64,000 bases of DNA from JAHBVL01 sp963712055 (lineage in GTDB: Bacteria > Chloroflexota > Chloroflexia > Thermomicrobiales > UBA6265): the NCBI GenBank assembly GCA_963712055.1, contig CAVQGN010000002.1:62001-126000 (forward strand), given 5' to 3'. The first letter of the stretch is position 1, and every line of letters begins with the position of its first letter. The notes beneath the pieces were generated by a model, which saw only the letters and a list, made by a program, of their open reading frames with translations, was not told where the DNA came from and searched no databases. A program made the position numbers and the translations under genes. Of the stretch, positions 54,992 through 62,277 are shown in pieces.

Positions 54992-55023
54992 CCAACGAGC
55001 GGTCCTGGTGGACCGCTCGTTGG
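54992..55023 (+). terminator. Strong hairpin terminator after the cyclophilin gene
   Basis: A 14-bp perfect stem CCAACGAGCGGTCC (54992-55005), loop TGGT, GGACCGCTCGTTGG (55010-55023), followed by a weakly T-rich CCGTCTTG. It starts 30 bases after the stop. Confidence 0.7.
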
Positions 55024-55137
55024 CCGTCTTGACCCGAGTCGGGGGACTACCGGTGAATCAAATTCAAACACGAACAATCTTCATCCTTCGCCAGCGAATG
55101 TTCTTGTCTTTTCCGACGAGTCGGTCTTCAATCGACG

Positions 55138-55192
55138 CTGCTGAGGCACGAAAATCCTTGCGCACTCAGGACATGACTTCATTCCTCAGCAG
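55138..55192. repeat. Inverted intergenic repeat related to 48179-48362
   Basis: CTGCTGAGG (55138-55146) and CCTCAGCAG (55184-55192) form inverted arms; with flanking bases they read CTGCTGAGGCACGAAAATCC on one strand and, on the other, GTCCTGCTGAGGAATGAAGT. Both resemble the CTGAGGAACGAAGCATCT units found between ybeY and cinA. The surrounding gap 54962-55427 holds a terminator and no convincing gene. Confidence 0.5.
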
Positions 55193-55427
55193 GACAGCTG
55201 GTGTTCTATCTTTCCGCCGGCGTGCAATCGACAGATCAAAGTCGCGGTAGCTCGCTTTGTAGGTTTGACGCAACAAAGAGATGCTTCGCCTCCCAGCGTG
55301 GCAGTTGGCTTTCTACATGCTTGCGGATCAGGCGATTGGCGCCTCGTAGACGCCAAGGCTTTTTTTCTTGAAGGAGCGAATGTTGGTTTGGCCATGCCGG
55401 TCTCGGAATCGCCGGGAGTTTCCTCGA

Positions 55428-55652
55428 CTACGCCGCTCGACGCTCCATCGACTGACAAATGAGCTCGTATTGGTGAAGGAGTTCGATCCAGAAACGCTCC
55501 CAGTTGGTGACATCCTGGCCCTGCTCGATGGCTTCTTCAATGCGGTAGTAGCCTTCGACCAGTCGACGTTCGAGCGCTACTCTCTCTGTCATCAGTCCAT
55601 CCAGACCGATCTCGGTCTCTTCGTGCAATGCCAAGTCGATCATCGTGGCCAC
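55428..55652 (-). CDS. Small hypothetical protein downstream of Rad52/ERF-like gene
   Basis: About 74 residues, highly charged and helical, with EIGLDGLMTERVALERRLVE, then GYYRIEEAIEQGQDV and WERFWIELLHQYELICQ. No family recognised. GTG 55652 is proposed because GGGGAGAG lies just upstream; ATG 55697 would overlap the preceding gene. It follows the Rad52/ERF-like gene by 25 bases on the same strand, so it probably shares its SOS-type promoter. Confidence 0.6.
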   Translation of the reverse strand: MATMIDLALHEETEIGLDGLMTERVALERRLVEGYYRIEEAIEQGQDVTNWERFWIELLHQYELICQSMERRAA

Positions 55653-55677
55653 GCGAACTCTCCCCTCATGGTTGGCG

Positions 55678-56304
55678 TCAGGACGCGACGTCCACAACGC
55701 GCAATCGTTCCTGAAAGTGATCGATCAATTCCGATGCTTGCGCTCGTTCCAGATCAAGCAGTGCCTGCGCTCCAAACCGGTTCGATACTTCCGACTCGAT
55801 CATGTCGTCAGACAAACCAAGCTGCTTCACCAGGGCGGCGATGAACTTCAATTGCCTATTAGTAGCTGGCTGTCGCAAAATCGTGATCGGCTGCACCAAC
55901 GCTGAGAGCGATTCCGTGATCTGACCGCGACCGGGATGCAATCGGACGTCCGGAATGGCGACCGGGTCCTGCACCGCTTCCGGAGATTCCCCTTGAACAG
56001 CGGCAACATCGATCATCGATACGGCGCGGACCATCGCCCGTGATTCCGCCCGTTCGATTGCGTTTTGACCCTCGGACCATCGAGAACTCCCGTGCGCCGA
56101 GACCGAACCGCCGCCGGACAGCGCGATCCTTACGCGAAAGAGCACGATCTCCTCGGTTGAATAGACAATCTCTGAGTCGATCCGGGCATCATGATGCTTG
56201 CGGAAGAATGCCGCGACCCGGACACTTGCCGGATCTCGGCGAGACTGAGCGGCCTTCGGGGTGCGGGTCCCTGGAGCCATTGCGGGGCTGGTTGTTGCGG
56301 TCAT
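55678..56304 (-). CDS. Rad52/ERF-like single-strand annealing protein (candidate)
   Basis: A 208-residue protein. Residues about 40-100 (DARIDSEIVYSTEEIVLFRV, then SVSAHGSSRW and AIERAESRAMVRAVSMI) follow the beta-rich pattern plus the ExAExRAxxRAL helix of Rad52/ERF-type annealing proteins and related ssDNA-repair proteins. The C-terminus (TNRQLKFIAALVKQLGLSD, FGAQALLDLERAQASELIDH) matches a helical module often joined to such domains. ATG 56304 has GGGAG upstream. The gene has a good promoter with a LexA-type operator and is divergent from dnaN. Function is inferred by pattern only. Confidence 0.6.
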   Translation of the reverse strand: MTATTSPAMAPGTRTPKAAQSRRDPASVRVAAFFRKHHDARIDSEIVYSTEEIVLFRVRIALSGGGSVSAHGSSRWSEGQNAIERAESRAMVRAVSMIDVAAVQGESPEAVQDPVAIPDVRLHPGRGQITESLSALVQPITILRQPATNRQLKFIAALVKQLGLSDDMIESEVSNRFGAQALLDLERAQASELIDHFQERLRVVDVAS

Positions 56305-56331
56305 CTACACTCCCACTGCCAGAACAGCAAA

Positions 56332-56345
56332 CGAACACCTGTTCT
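56332..56345 (-). promoter_or_regulatory. LexA-type SOS box of the Rad52/ERF-like gene
   Basis: On the minus strand AGAACAGGTGTTCG, the same AGAAC-N4-GTTCG form as upstream of ruvB. It lies just downstream of the -10 box and 27 bases before the ATG, a classic repressor position. The site also lies within a longer inverted repeat AGAACAG-N11-CTGTTCT (56321-56345). Confidence 0.8.
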
Positions 56346-56351
56346 ATTGTT

Positions 56352-56380
56352 ATGTTACCCAGTGGCACTCACAAAGTCAA
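56352..56380 (-). promoter_or_regulatory. Promoter of the Rad52/ERF-like gene
   Basis: Minus strand: -35 TTGACT (56380-56375), 17-base spacer, -10 TAACAT (56357-56352). Five of six and four of six matches to the sigma-70 consensus with ideal spacing, directly followed by the LexA-type box. Confidence 0.7.
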
Positions 56381-56491
56381 GAGCGTCCGTTCGCATCTTT
56401 TACCTCTGTGAGGAGCCATAACGGATAGCGAGCCGTCTATTTGCTAGAACAAATGCGAAAATCTGGAACCGGAGACGAAAAAACCCCGTGA

Positions 56492-56497
56492 TATACT
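56492..56497 (+). promoter_or_regulatory. -10 box of dnaN
   Basis: TATACT, 54 bases before the dnaN GTG. The -35 position shows no clear consensus. The 5' leader ends in a GAGGGG ribosome binding site. Confidence 0.5.
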
Positions 56498-56551
56498 CGC
56501 GTTCCGAATGAGCAACGTATTCGCGGTCATATCAGGAATCGAGGGGTCCAC

Positions 56552-57694
56552 GTGAGGGTCAACTGCCTCCAGGAAAATCTGCAGCATGGTCTTAGCCAGG
56601 TTGCCCGCGCGGTCGCGACCCGCACCTCGTTCCCGGCGTTGAGCAATGTCTCTCTATCGACCGATCAGGGTCGTCTCCGCATCGCCGCAACGGATATGAA
56701 TATCTCGATCACAACCTGGGTCGGAGCGTCGATCGAGGAAGAAGGCAGCGTTGCGGTCGACGCCAGGTTGCTGACCGATTTCGTTTCAACGTTGCCAAAC
56801 GACACGGTCAACCTTGAATCAGAAAAGGGCGGCTATCGTCTGACGGTACAATCCGGGCGAGATCACGCCGAAATCAACGGCATCGACCCAGAGGACTTCC
56901 CGGTTATCCCGTCGGTCCCGGAAAGCGACACGACGATCTCGATCGCCGGCAATGACTTGCGGGAGATGATTGGACAAGTCGAGTTCTCCGCCGCCACAGA
57001 TGAAAGTCGCCCGGTTCTCGCAGGTATCCAGATGCGGTTTGCCGGGAGTCGGCTGACACTCGCGGCAGCAGATGGCTTTCGGCTCTCCGTGCGCGAGGGC
57101 CGTCTCGACAGCCCGGTCGCAGAAGACATGACGGTCATCGTCCCGGCCAAGGGCTTGCGCGAAGTCGGGCGTTTAATCGGTGACTCGACCGACCCGGTCG
57201 TGCTTCATGTGACGCCTAGCCAGGGACAATTGATCGCAAAGTTTGGCAATGTCGAGTTCCTCTCTCGACTGATTGACGGTCGCTTTCCAGATGTTGGCCA
57301 GATCATTCCACTCGATTTCACGACCAAGGGCCGGGTCAGTCGCGATGCCCTCATGACAGCGGTCAAACGGTCGAGCTTTTTCGCACGCGACAACAACGAT
57401 GCCGTGAGGATGAACCTGAAAGCGTCCGACGACGGTTTGGAAACTGGTGTCGTCGAGGTAACCGCTAATGCCGCCGAACGAGGCAACAGCGAGAGCTTTG
57501 TGGAAGCCGACGTTACGGGTCCTGATCTGAAGGTTGCCTTCAGCTCGCGCTATCTCAACGACGTGCTCGGCGCGGTCCGGGCTCCGGAACTGGACCTTCT
57601 CTTCAACGGGTCCAATCAGGCCGGGGTAATCCGGGTTGCGGACAGCGATGAGTTCACGCACGTCATCATGCCGATGATCATCGGCAGCAATTGA
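56552..57694 (+). CDS. dnaN: DNA polymerase III sliding clamp (beta subunit)
   Basis: Ring-shaped processivity clamp, 380 residues in three repeated domains. The first begins MRVNCLQENLQHGLSQVARA with TSFPALSNVSL; the second contains SRPVLAGIQMRF and LTLAAADGFRLSVR; the C-terminus HVIMPMIIGSN corresponds to the MPMR-type end that lines the client pocket. GTG 56552 has GAGGGG upstream. recF follows after 35 bases. dnaA is not next to it in this window. Confidence 0.97.
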   Translation: MRVNCLQENLQHGLSQVARAVATRTSFPALSNVSLSTDQGRLRIAATDMNISITTWVGASIEEEGSVAVDARLLTDFVSTLPNDTVNLESEKGGYRLTVQSGRDHAEINGIDPEDFPVIPSVPESDTTISIAGNDLREMIGQVEFSAATDESRPVLAGIQMRFAGSRLTLAAADGFRLSVREGRLDSPVAEDMTVIVPAKGLREVGRLIGDSTDPVVLHVTPSQGQLIAKFGNVEFLSRLIDGRFPDVGQIIPLDFTTKGRVSRDALMTAVKRSSFFARDNNDAVRMNLKASDDGLETGVVEVTANAAERGNSESFVEADVTGPDLKVAFSSRYLNDVLGAVRAPELDLLFNGSNQAGVIRVADSDEFTHVIMPMIIGSN

Positions 57695-57729
57695 CGCATG
57701 GTGGGCCTCTCCCACCTGACTCTTTTCGC

Positions 57730-58926
57730 ATGTACCTAAGCCATCTCCGCATCGAGGAGTTCCGTTCGATCCGGTCGCTCGACATTGAACTGCCTTCAGC
57801 TGGGTTTGGCTTGTATGGTCACAATGCCGCTGGCAAGTCCTCGCTCCTCGAAGCGATCGCCATGCTGGCGACCACGCGGTCCTCTCGTGCGACGAATGAC
57901 CGGGAAGTGATCAACTGGGAGAGTGGCGCTGATCTCGCGCTCGCGCCGTACAGTCGCATTGACGGAACAGTCAGAACCACCGACTCCGAACACCTCATCC
58001 AGATCGGCATGGATCGCGATCAGGGAGGCAGCGGTCGTTTTCGGAAAGTGATTTCCGTGGATAACCGCCCTCGCCGGGCAGCCACGGCGATTGGCACGCT
58101 CAAGTGCGTTCTCTTCGAACCAGCTGACATCGATCTCGTTTCGGGCTCGCCGTCAAATCGACGCCGCTTTCTCGATATCCATCTTTCGCAAGTTGATCGT
58201 GTGTACCTCACCGCTCTCTCTCGCTACCAACGCATCGTTGATCAGCGCAACAGCCTGCTGAAGTCGATGCAACGTGACGGCGTTCACTCGAACGATCCGA
58301 CGGTCCGGTCGCAGCTAGAATTTTGGGACACCGAACTCGTTGCTCATGGTTCGCAAGTGGTCGCTCGGCGGATGACGACCGTGCGGGCACTCGGAGAACT
58401 CGGCACCGGACTGCTCGATCGATTCACCGGGGGGCGAGTGCTGTCGACCACCTACGCCACCACGACGGGCGCTCAGCCGATCTTCGACCGCCTCGACGTT
58501 GGTGACACGGCCGATCCGGCTCAGGTGGGATTCGCCATGCAACAGGAACTCGACCGTCTTCGCGCGAACGAATTCCGGCGCGGTGTCACCCTGCTCGGAC
58601 CGCACCGTGACGACGTGATCGTGACACTAGACGGTATGGATGTCGGGACCTACGGGTCTCGTGGGCAGCAGCGACTGTCTGCGGTCGCACTCAAGCTCGC
58701 CGAAGCCGAACTCATGCTCGCTGAGTCCGGCGAGCGACCCGTCGTCTTGCTCGACGACGTGCTTTCAGAACTCGATCCTAACCACCGGGGGCTCCTGACC
58801 GGCGAGTTGGCAACCCTCGGCGCCCAGGTGATCGTGACGACCACCGACCGATCACTGCTGAAAGAAGCTGGATTGAACGTCTCAGCGGTCGCCAGGATCG
58901 ATCACGGCCGGTTTGAGTGGGAATGA
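57730..58926 (+). CDS. recF: DNA replication and repair protein RecF
   Basis: SMC-like ATPase loading RecA at gapped DNA, 398 residues. MYLSHLRIEEFRSIRSLDIE at the N-terminus, Walker A GHNAAGKSSLLEAI, the signature GSRGQQRLSAVALKLAEAEL and Walker B PVVLLDDVLSELD are typical. ATG 57730 gives the standard start; the frame also has a TTG at 57691 overlapping dnaN's end. Adjacent dnaN-recF is the conserved replication-gene order. Confidence 0.97.
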   Translation: MYLSHLRIEEFRSIRSLDIELPSAGFGLYGHNAAGKSSLLEAIAMLATTRSSRATNDREVINWESGADLALAPYSRIDGTVRTTDSEHLIQIGMDRDQGGSGRFRKVISVDNRPRRAATAIGTLKCVLFEPADIDLVSGSPSNRRRFLDIHLSQVDRVYLTALSRYQRIVDQRNSLLKSMQRDGVHSNDPTVRSQLEFWDTELVAHGSQVVARRMTTVRALGELGTGLLDRFTGGRVLSTTYATTTGAQPIFDRLDVGDTADPAQVGFAMQQELDRLRANEFRRGVTLLGPHRDDVIVTLDGMDVGTYGSRGQQRLSAVALKLAEAELMLAESGERPVVLLDDVLSELDPNHRGLLTGELATLGAQVIVTTTDRSLLKEAGLNVSAVARIDHGRFEWE

Positions 58927-59266
58927 AGCCAGCGCGCCGATAGTCGTATCAAGATGGACGACGAATTCAACTGTGACCGCGATTCGCCCGGTAAATGCTA
59001 GATTGAGATTGAGCCATTGTGTATTCGACCAAGCAAAATCCGAGTGCTGCGAGGAAAGCAAGCAGACTACCCAATCAGATGGTAGGCGGAGGCTCCAATT
59101 GCGCTCGATGGTTATGTTCTGGCAGAATTCGGCTAGTTTACACCTCACAAATTCGATTCACACATCGAATCCAGGATCTTTTTCTTCAATGAGGTCCTCG
59201 CCAAGCAACTGAGGTTCAGATTACGTTCGTTTGCCATGAACTATGTGATTGGAGAGGAGAGGCCAA
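58927..59266. other. Intergenic region at the left edge of the AT-rich island
   Basis: A 340-base gap after recF. Base composition turns visibly AT-richer from about 58980 and stays so to about 62130. Only short frames without start signals are seen. The last bases (AGGAGAGG) form the ribosome site of the ATPase gene. I found no insertion-sequence ends and no copy of the tRNA-Gln 3' end. Confidence 0.5.
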
Positions 59267-60967
59267 GTGCTTCGGTCGTGGTTTCTGGAAGGATTCAAGT
59301 CAATCAAGGCACCGACAGAACTTGCCCTTGGCGGCGTCACGGTGCTAACTGGGCTAAATAGTTCGGGCAAGAGCAGTCTCATTCAGTCGATTCGGCTAGC
59401 GACGCAGACACTTAAGAGTTTGGATGCATCAGAGGCCCTACGACTAAACGGACCTGATCTCTCCCTTGGCAGCTTCGAGAAGATTACTGATAGTTCAGAT
59501 TCGGGCTCAAGCGATGAACGGCGGGCCAAGGGATCAACTGGAATTGGGTTCAGGGTTGACTGTGAACTTTATCTTGAAAATGAAGTTGACGATTATGGCG
59601 AGCCGCTTTGGCGGAATGCCGAATCAGTTCGATTTATAACGGTAGATTTTCTCGCTGGATTCTCAAATACTTCAGTCGATTCATCTAAGCAAAAGTCAGT
59701 CAGTCTCGTGTTCGTGAGAATGGAGATTGTCGATCGATCCTCTCCAGATAACACCGTTCTTTTGATCCTAGAACGCGTCAACGAGAATTCTCTACGTTCA
59801 ATTACCGCGAACTTCCACGAGATAACAAACGATCCTAACGTTGACAGAGCCAATGCATTAGTAGGCGCGATTGACGGATCGTGGAGGTTTGAGGATTCCG
59901 GTTCGGATTCGATCTCGGGATTGCACTTTGTCAATATTAATCACTTTCTTCCACGCGAAGGTTTGTGGGAATTAGCGCAGGTCATGAACGTCGTATCACT
60001 TGCCGTTCTTGGTTGCGTCAGTCAATTCGAATGGGCGCTGGAACAGCTAAATCCCTCCGGCAGGTCTTTAGAAATGAAAATCCGAGAGGCGATCATGTCT
60101 GCGCTTAGGCACATTGTTAGCGATCCAGAAGAATTCGAAGTTTCTTCGCTTTCAATGAATGAGATCATCGCATTCCTAGAAAGCAATGACTTCAAATCTG
60201 ATCCAGATGACTACGTCACAAGTTTGTTGGAAATCATCGGCAACTTGTGTTCTCGTGGCGGACTAAATCCGGAACTTCTTGTTGCCCGTCGTGTCGACAA
60301 CCCGTGGACCTTGATTCCGAGAATTCCCGCTTGGGCATCCAGTGGCATCGAAACCTATTTCAAGGAAAGAGTCCAGTTTCTTGGACCCTTAAGGTTGGAA
60401 CCTTCGGGTACGCAGCACTACTCCTCATCTGCCTCTCCCACAGATGTTGGATCAAAAGGCGAGTTTGCGGCCACAGTCTATAGAGCAAGCGCTGGAAAAC
60501 CGATTGACTACCTGAGCCCATTCACGTTTGAAATCGTTACCTCGAGCCTTGCGGAAGCAGTAAATGACTGGTTGCGATACCTTGGAATCGCCGATGAAGC
60601 CTCGACTCAGGAATCGGAAGATTCTGGAGTGTGGTGGCGGGTCAGGCTGTCCGACGATGAATCATATCGGAGACTTGATTCAGTCGGAGTTGGTGTGAGC
60701 CAAATACTACCCATCATTGTCGGAGGTCTGATTGCGCCGGCAGGATCACTTTTCATGGTAGAGCAGCCTGAACTTCACCTCCACCCGAGAGCTCAGGCAA
60801 AACTTGCAGAGTTCTTCTTTGGCCTTCAGTTGACTGGAAGGCAAGTCATTGTTGAGACTCACAGCGAGGCGATGGTGAACGCATTCAGGTTGCTGTCCGT
60901 GGAACACGAACTCGATCGGTCGCAACTTCAGAATCTACTTCTCGAAGCTAGAGGATGGCCAGAGTGA
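59267..60967 (+). CDS. AAA/ABC-type ATPase of OLD/DUF3696-like family, C-terminus frame-shifted
   Basis: A 566-residue SMC-like ATPase. Walker A is GLNSSGKSS (29-37); the late ABC module reads VGVGVSQILPIIVGGLIAPA, Walker B SLFMVEQPELHLHPRAQ and the D/H region VIVETHSEAMVNAF. This is the layout of DUF3696-type and OLD-related ATPases common in defence islands. The frame loses similarity after about 60925 and stops at 60967; the true C-terminus continues in the next frame to 61121. GTG 59267 has AGGAGAGG 5 bases upstream. Base composition and codon use differ from neighbouring housekeeping genes, suggesting transfer. Confidence 0.8.
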   Translation: MLRSWFLEGFKSIKAPTELALGGVTVLTGLNSSGKSSLIQSIRLATQTLKSLDASEALRLNGPDLSLGSFEKITDSSDSGSSDERRAKGSTGIGFRVDCELYLENEVDDYGEPLWRNAESVRFITVDFLAGFSNTSVDSSKQKSVSLVFVRMEIVDRSSPDNTVLLILERVNENSLRSITANFHEITNDPNVDRANALVGAIDGSWRFEDSGSDSISGLHFVNINHFLPREGLWELAQVMNVVSLAVLGCVSQFEWALEQLNPSGRSLEMKIREAIMSALRHIVSDPEEFEVSSLSMNEIIAFLESNDFKSDPDDYVTSLLEIIGNLCSRGGLNPELLVARRVDNPWTLIPRIPAWASSGIETYFKERVQFLGPLRLEPSGTQHYSSSASPTDVGSKGEFAATVYRASAGKPIDYLSPFTFEIVTSSLAEAVNDWLRYLGIADEASTQESEDSGVWWRVRLSDDESYRRLDSVGVGVSQILPIIVGGLIAPAGSLFMVEQPELHLHPRAQAKLAEFFFGLQLTGRQVIVETHSEAMVNAFRLLSVEHELDRSQLQNLLLEARGWPE

Positions 60968-61121
60968 GTTCGAAGAGATTCGAGTTAACAAGAACGGTCT
61001 GATCGAGAACTGGCCGGAGGGATTTCTGGACGAAAACCAGCTGATCGAGGACCGAATTACCAGAGCGGCGATTCTCAATCGCCAAACCCATAAGACGCGT
61101 GATGGTTACTCTATTAATTGA
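60926..61121 (+). pseudogene. Displaced C-terminal segment of the ATPase (+1 frame)
   Basis: Reading one frame over, the sequence gives FRIYFSKLEDGQSEFEEIRV, then NKNGLIENWPEGFLDENQ, ending at TGA 61119-61121. The pattern 'YF..ED..S....I.....G.I..WPEGFLDE' is the usual end of DUF3696-type ATPases. One extra base near 60916-60930 explains the split. The displaced frame overlaps the next gene's start by 20 bases, which supports it as the original end. Confidence 0.65.
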
Positions 61122-62133
61122 TCCTCACTTGCTCGAACTGCCTGACCGGGAGCAAGAGGAGTCCGAGACTATTCAGTGGTTGATCTCACTCGAGGATTGG
61201 CTCATCGAGATCGCGTCCGGTGCTTTCGATTGGGCACTGATTCTTGAGTGCGTCGATAGCCTCAGCCTTGACTCGACGTTAGTTAGCTTTCACGACCTCC
61301 GCAATCTGGCTAATTCACTGGGCTATCCAATCAGCCCCAACTTGCTTGGTCCTGTTCAAAAGGCAATCCAAAGTGGTTCCAGGGACTTCGCGCGAAATCT
61401 GGAAACCACCAAAGTGATCGGAACGTCGGCACTTGAAATTAGTCCAAATGAGATTGTTAGCCGCGGCTGCGAGGCAGTTCAAGGTTCGTTTCTTTCTTCG
61501 TTGACTCGGCTTGCAATCGACAAAACAGCGAAGAGAGCATACGCAAGTCAGGTTTGGTTGGCGAGTTGTTGCTGTCACGAAGCTCCAAGAGTTCAAATAT
61601 CTGGCATGTTCAGTGAGATTCAGCCCTCTTTCCTGAGACAATTGATCGGCAGCACCAGCTATTCCACTGAGGTCCCGTTGGCAATGCGCTCGCTTTCGCT
61701 GACCGCCATTCCCGCACGCCAGATAGTGATTTGCGGCGAGGTGACCTTTTCAAGGCAGATTCAACGAATTGCCGAAGTCAAGTTCAATGCGATCAATTTG
61801 AAGAGCCACGTAATGGGTACCGGTTTTTGGGCGTCAGTAACCAGTTTCGTACAGACTGCGGATACCTCAGTCATCGAAAACCTCCTGGTGATGTGTGCAG
61901 CAATTGTTTCTGATCGGATTGGCGACATTAGGGGAGCTCGGGTTGAGCAGGTTCGTACAACTCGGTCGGGAAGTTCTCCTCAGCGGGTGACGAAAGATGG
62001 TGCCAAGCATTGGAGGGTGAGCCTTTCCATGGGAGGCCCTGCCTGGCGAATGCACTACTGGGTGCTACCAGCCGACACGGCAATCGCACAAATCGAATTC
62101 GACGCAGTACTGCGACATTCAGATCCGGTCTAG
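61102..62133 (+). CDS. Unknown protein coupled to the ATPase (candidate effector)
   Basis: A 343-residue protein that I do not recognise. It begins MVTLLIDPHLLELPDREQEE, a hydrophobic strand with an acidic residue that recalls the first strand of PIN-like nucleases, has an acidic helical segment (SETIQWLISLEDWLIEIASG), a Cys/His cluster (LASCCCHEAP, about 155-164) and a C-terminal part, KHWRVSLSMGGPAWRMHYWV, resembling the 'RIHYW..p...IEF' ends of several uncharacterised phage-defence-associated proteins. ATG 61102 (or GTG 61099) overlaps the full-length ATPase stop by 20 bases. AT-rich like its neighbour. Confidence 0.65.
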   Translation: MVTLLIDPHLLELPDREQEESETIQWLISLEDWLIEIASGAFDWALILECVDSLSLDSTLVSFHDLRNLANSLGYPISPNLLGPVQKAIQSGSRDFARNLETTKVIGTSALEISPNEIVSRGCEAVQGSFLSSLTRLAIDKTAKRAYASQVWLASCCCHEAPRVQISGMFSEIQPSFLRQLIGSTSYSTEVPLAMRSLSLTAIPARQIVICGEVTFSRQIQRIAEVKFNAINLKSHVMGTGFWASVTSFVQTADTSVIENLLVMCAAIVSDRIGDIRGARVEQVRTTRSGSSPQRVTKDGAKHWRVSLSMGGPAWRMHYWVLPADTAIAQIEFDAVLRHSDPV

Positions 62134-62155
62134 TCGTCTTAATCTTTTCTCTGGC

Positions 62156-62229
62156 TGGCTGGGGAACAGGGATTCGAACCCCAACTACCTGATCCAGAAT
62201 CAGGCGTACTACCGTTATACTATTCCCCA
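62156..62229 (-). tRNA. tRNA-Gln (CTG), CCA encoded
   Basis: Minus strand: acceptor TGGGGAA/TTCCCCA, anticodon stem CCTGA/TCAGG with loop TTCTGGA giving CTG (glutamine, CAG), T-loop TTCGAAT, discriminator G, CCA at 62158-62156. Its 3' end faces the AT-rich island, 22 bases from the end of the second island gene. Confidence 0.93.
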
Positions 62230-62277
62230 TTACGGTCGCAGATAGTACCACGAATTTTCTCTCCCGGAGCCCCGCGC

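Noticed and set aside
55265..55462. Short open frame downstream of the repeat
   Set aside because: No start signal and partly antisense to the better supported small gene at 55428-55652.
58927..62229. Integrated element at tRNA-Gln with att repeats
   Set aside because: I found no integrase and no second copy of the tRNA 3' end at the left edge, so site-specific integration is unsupported.
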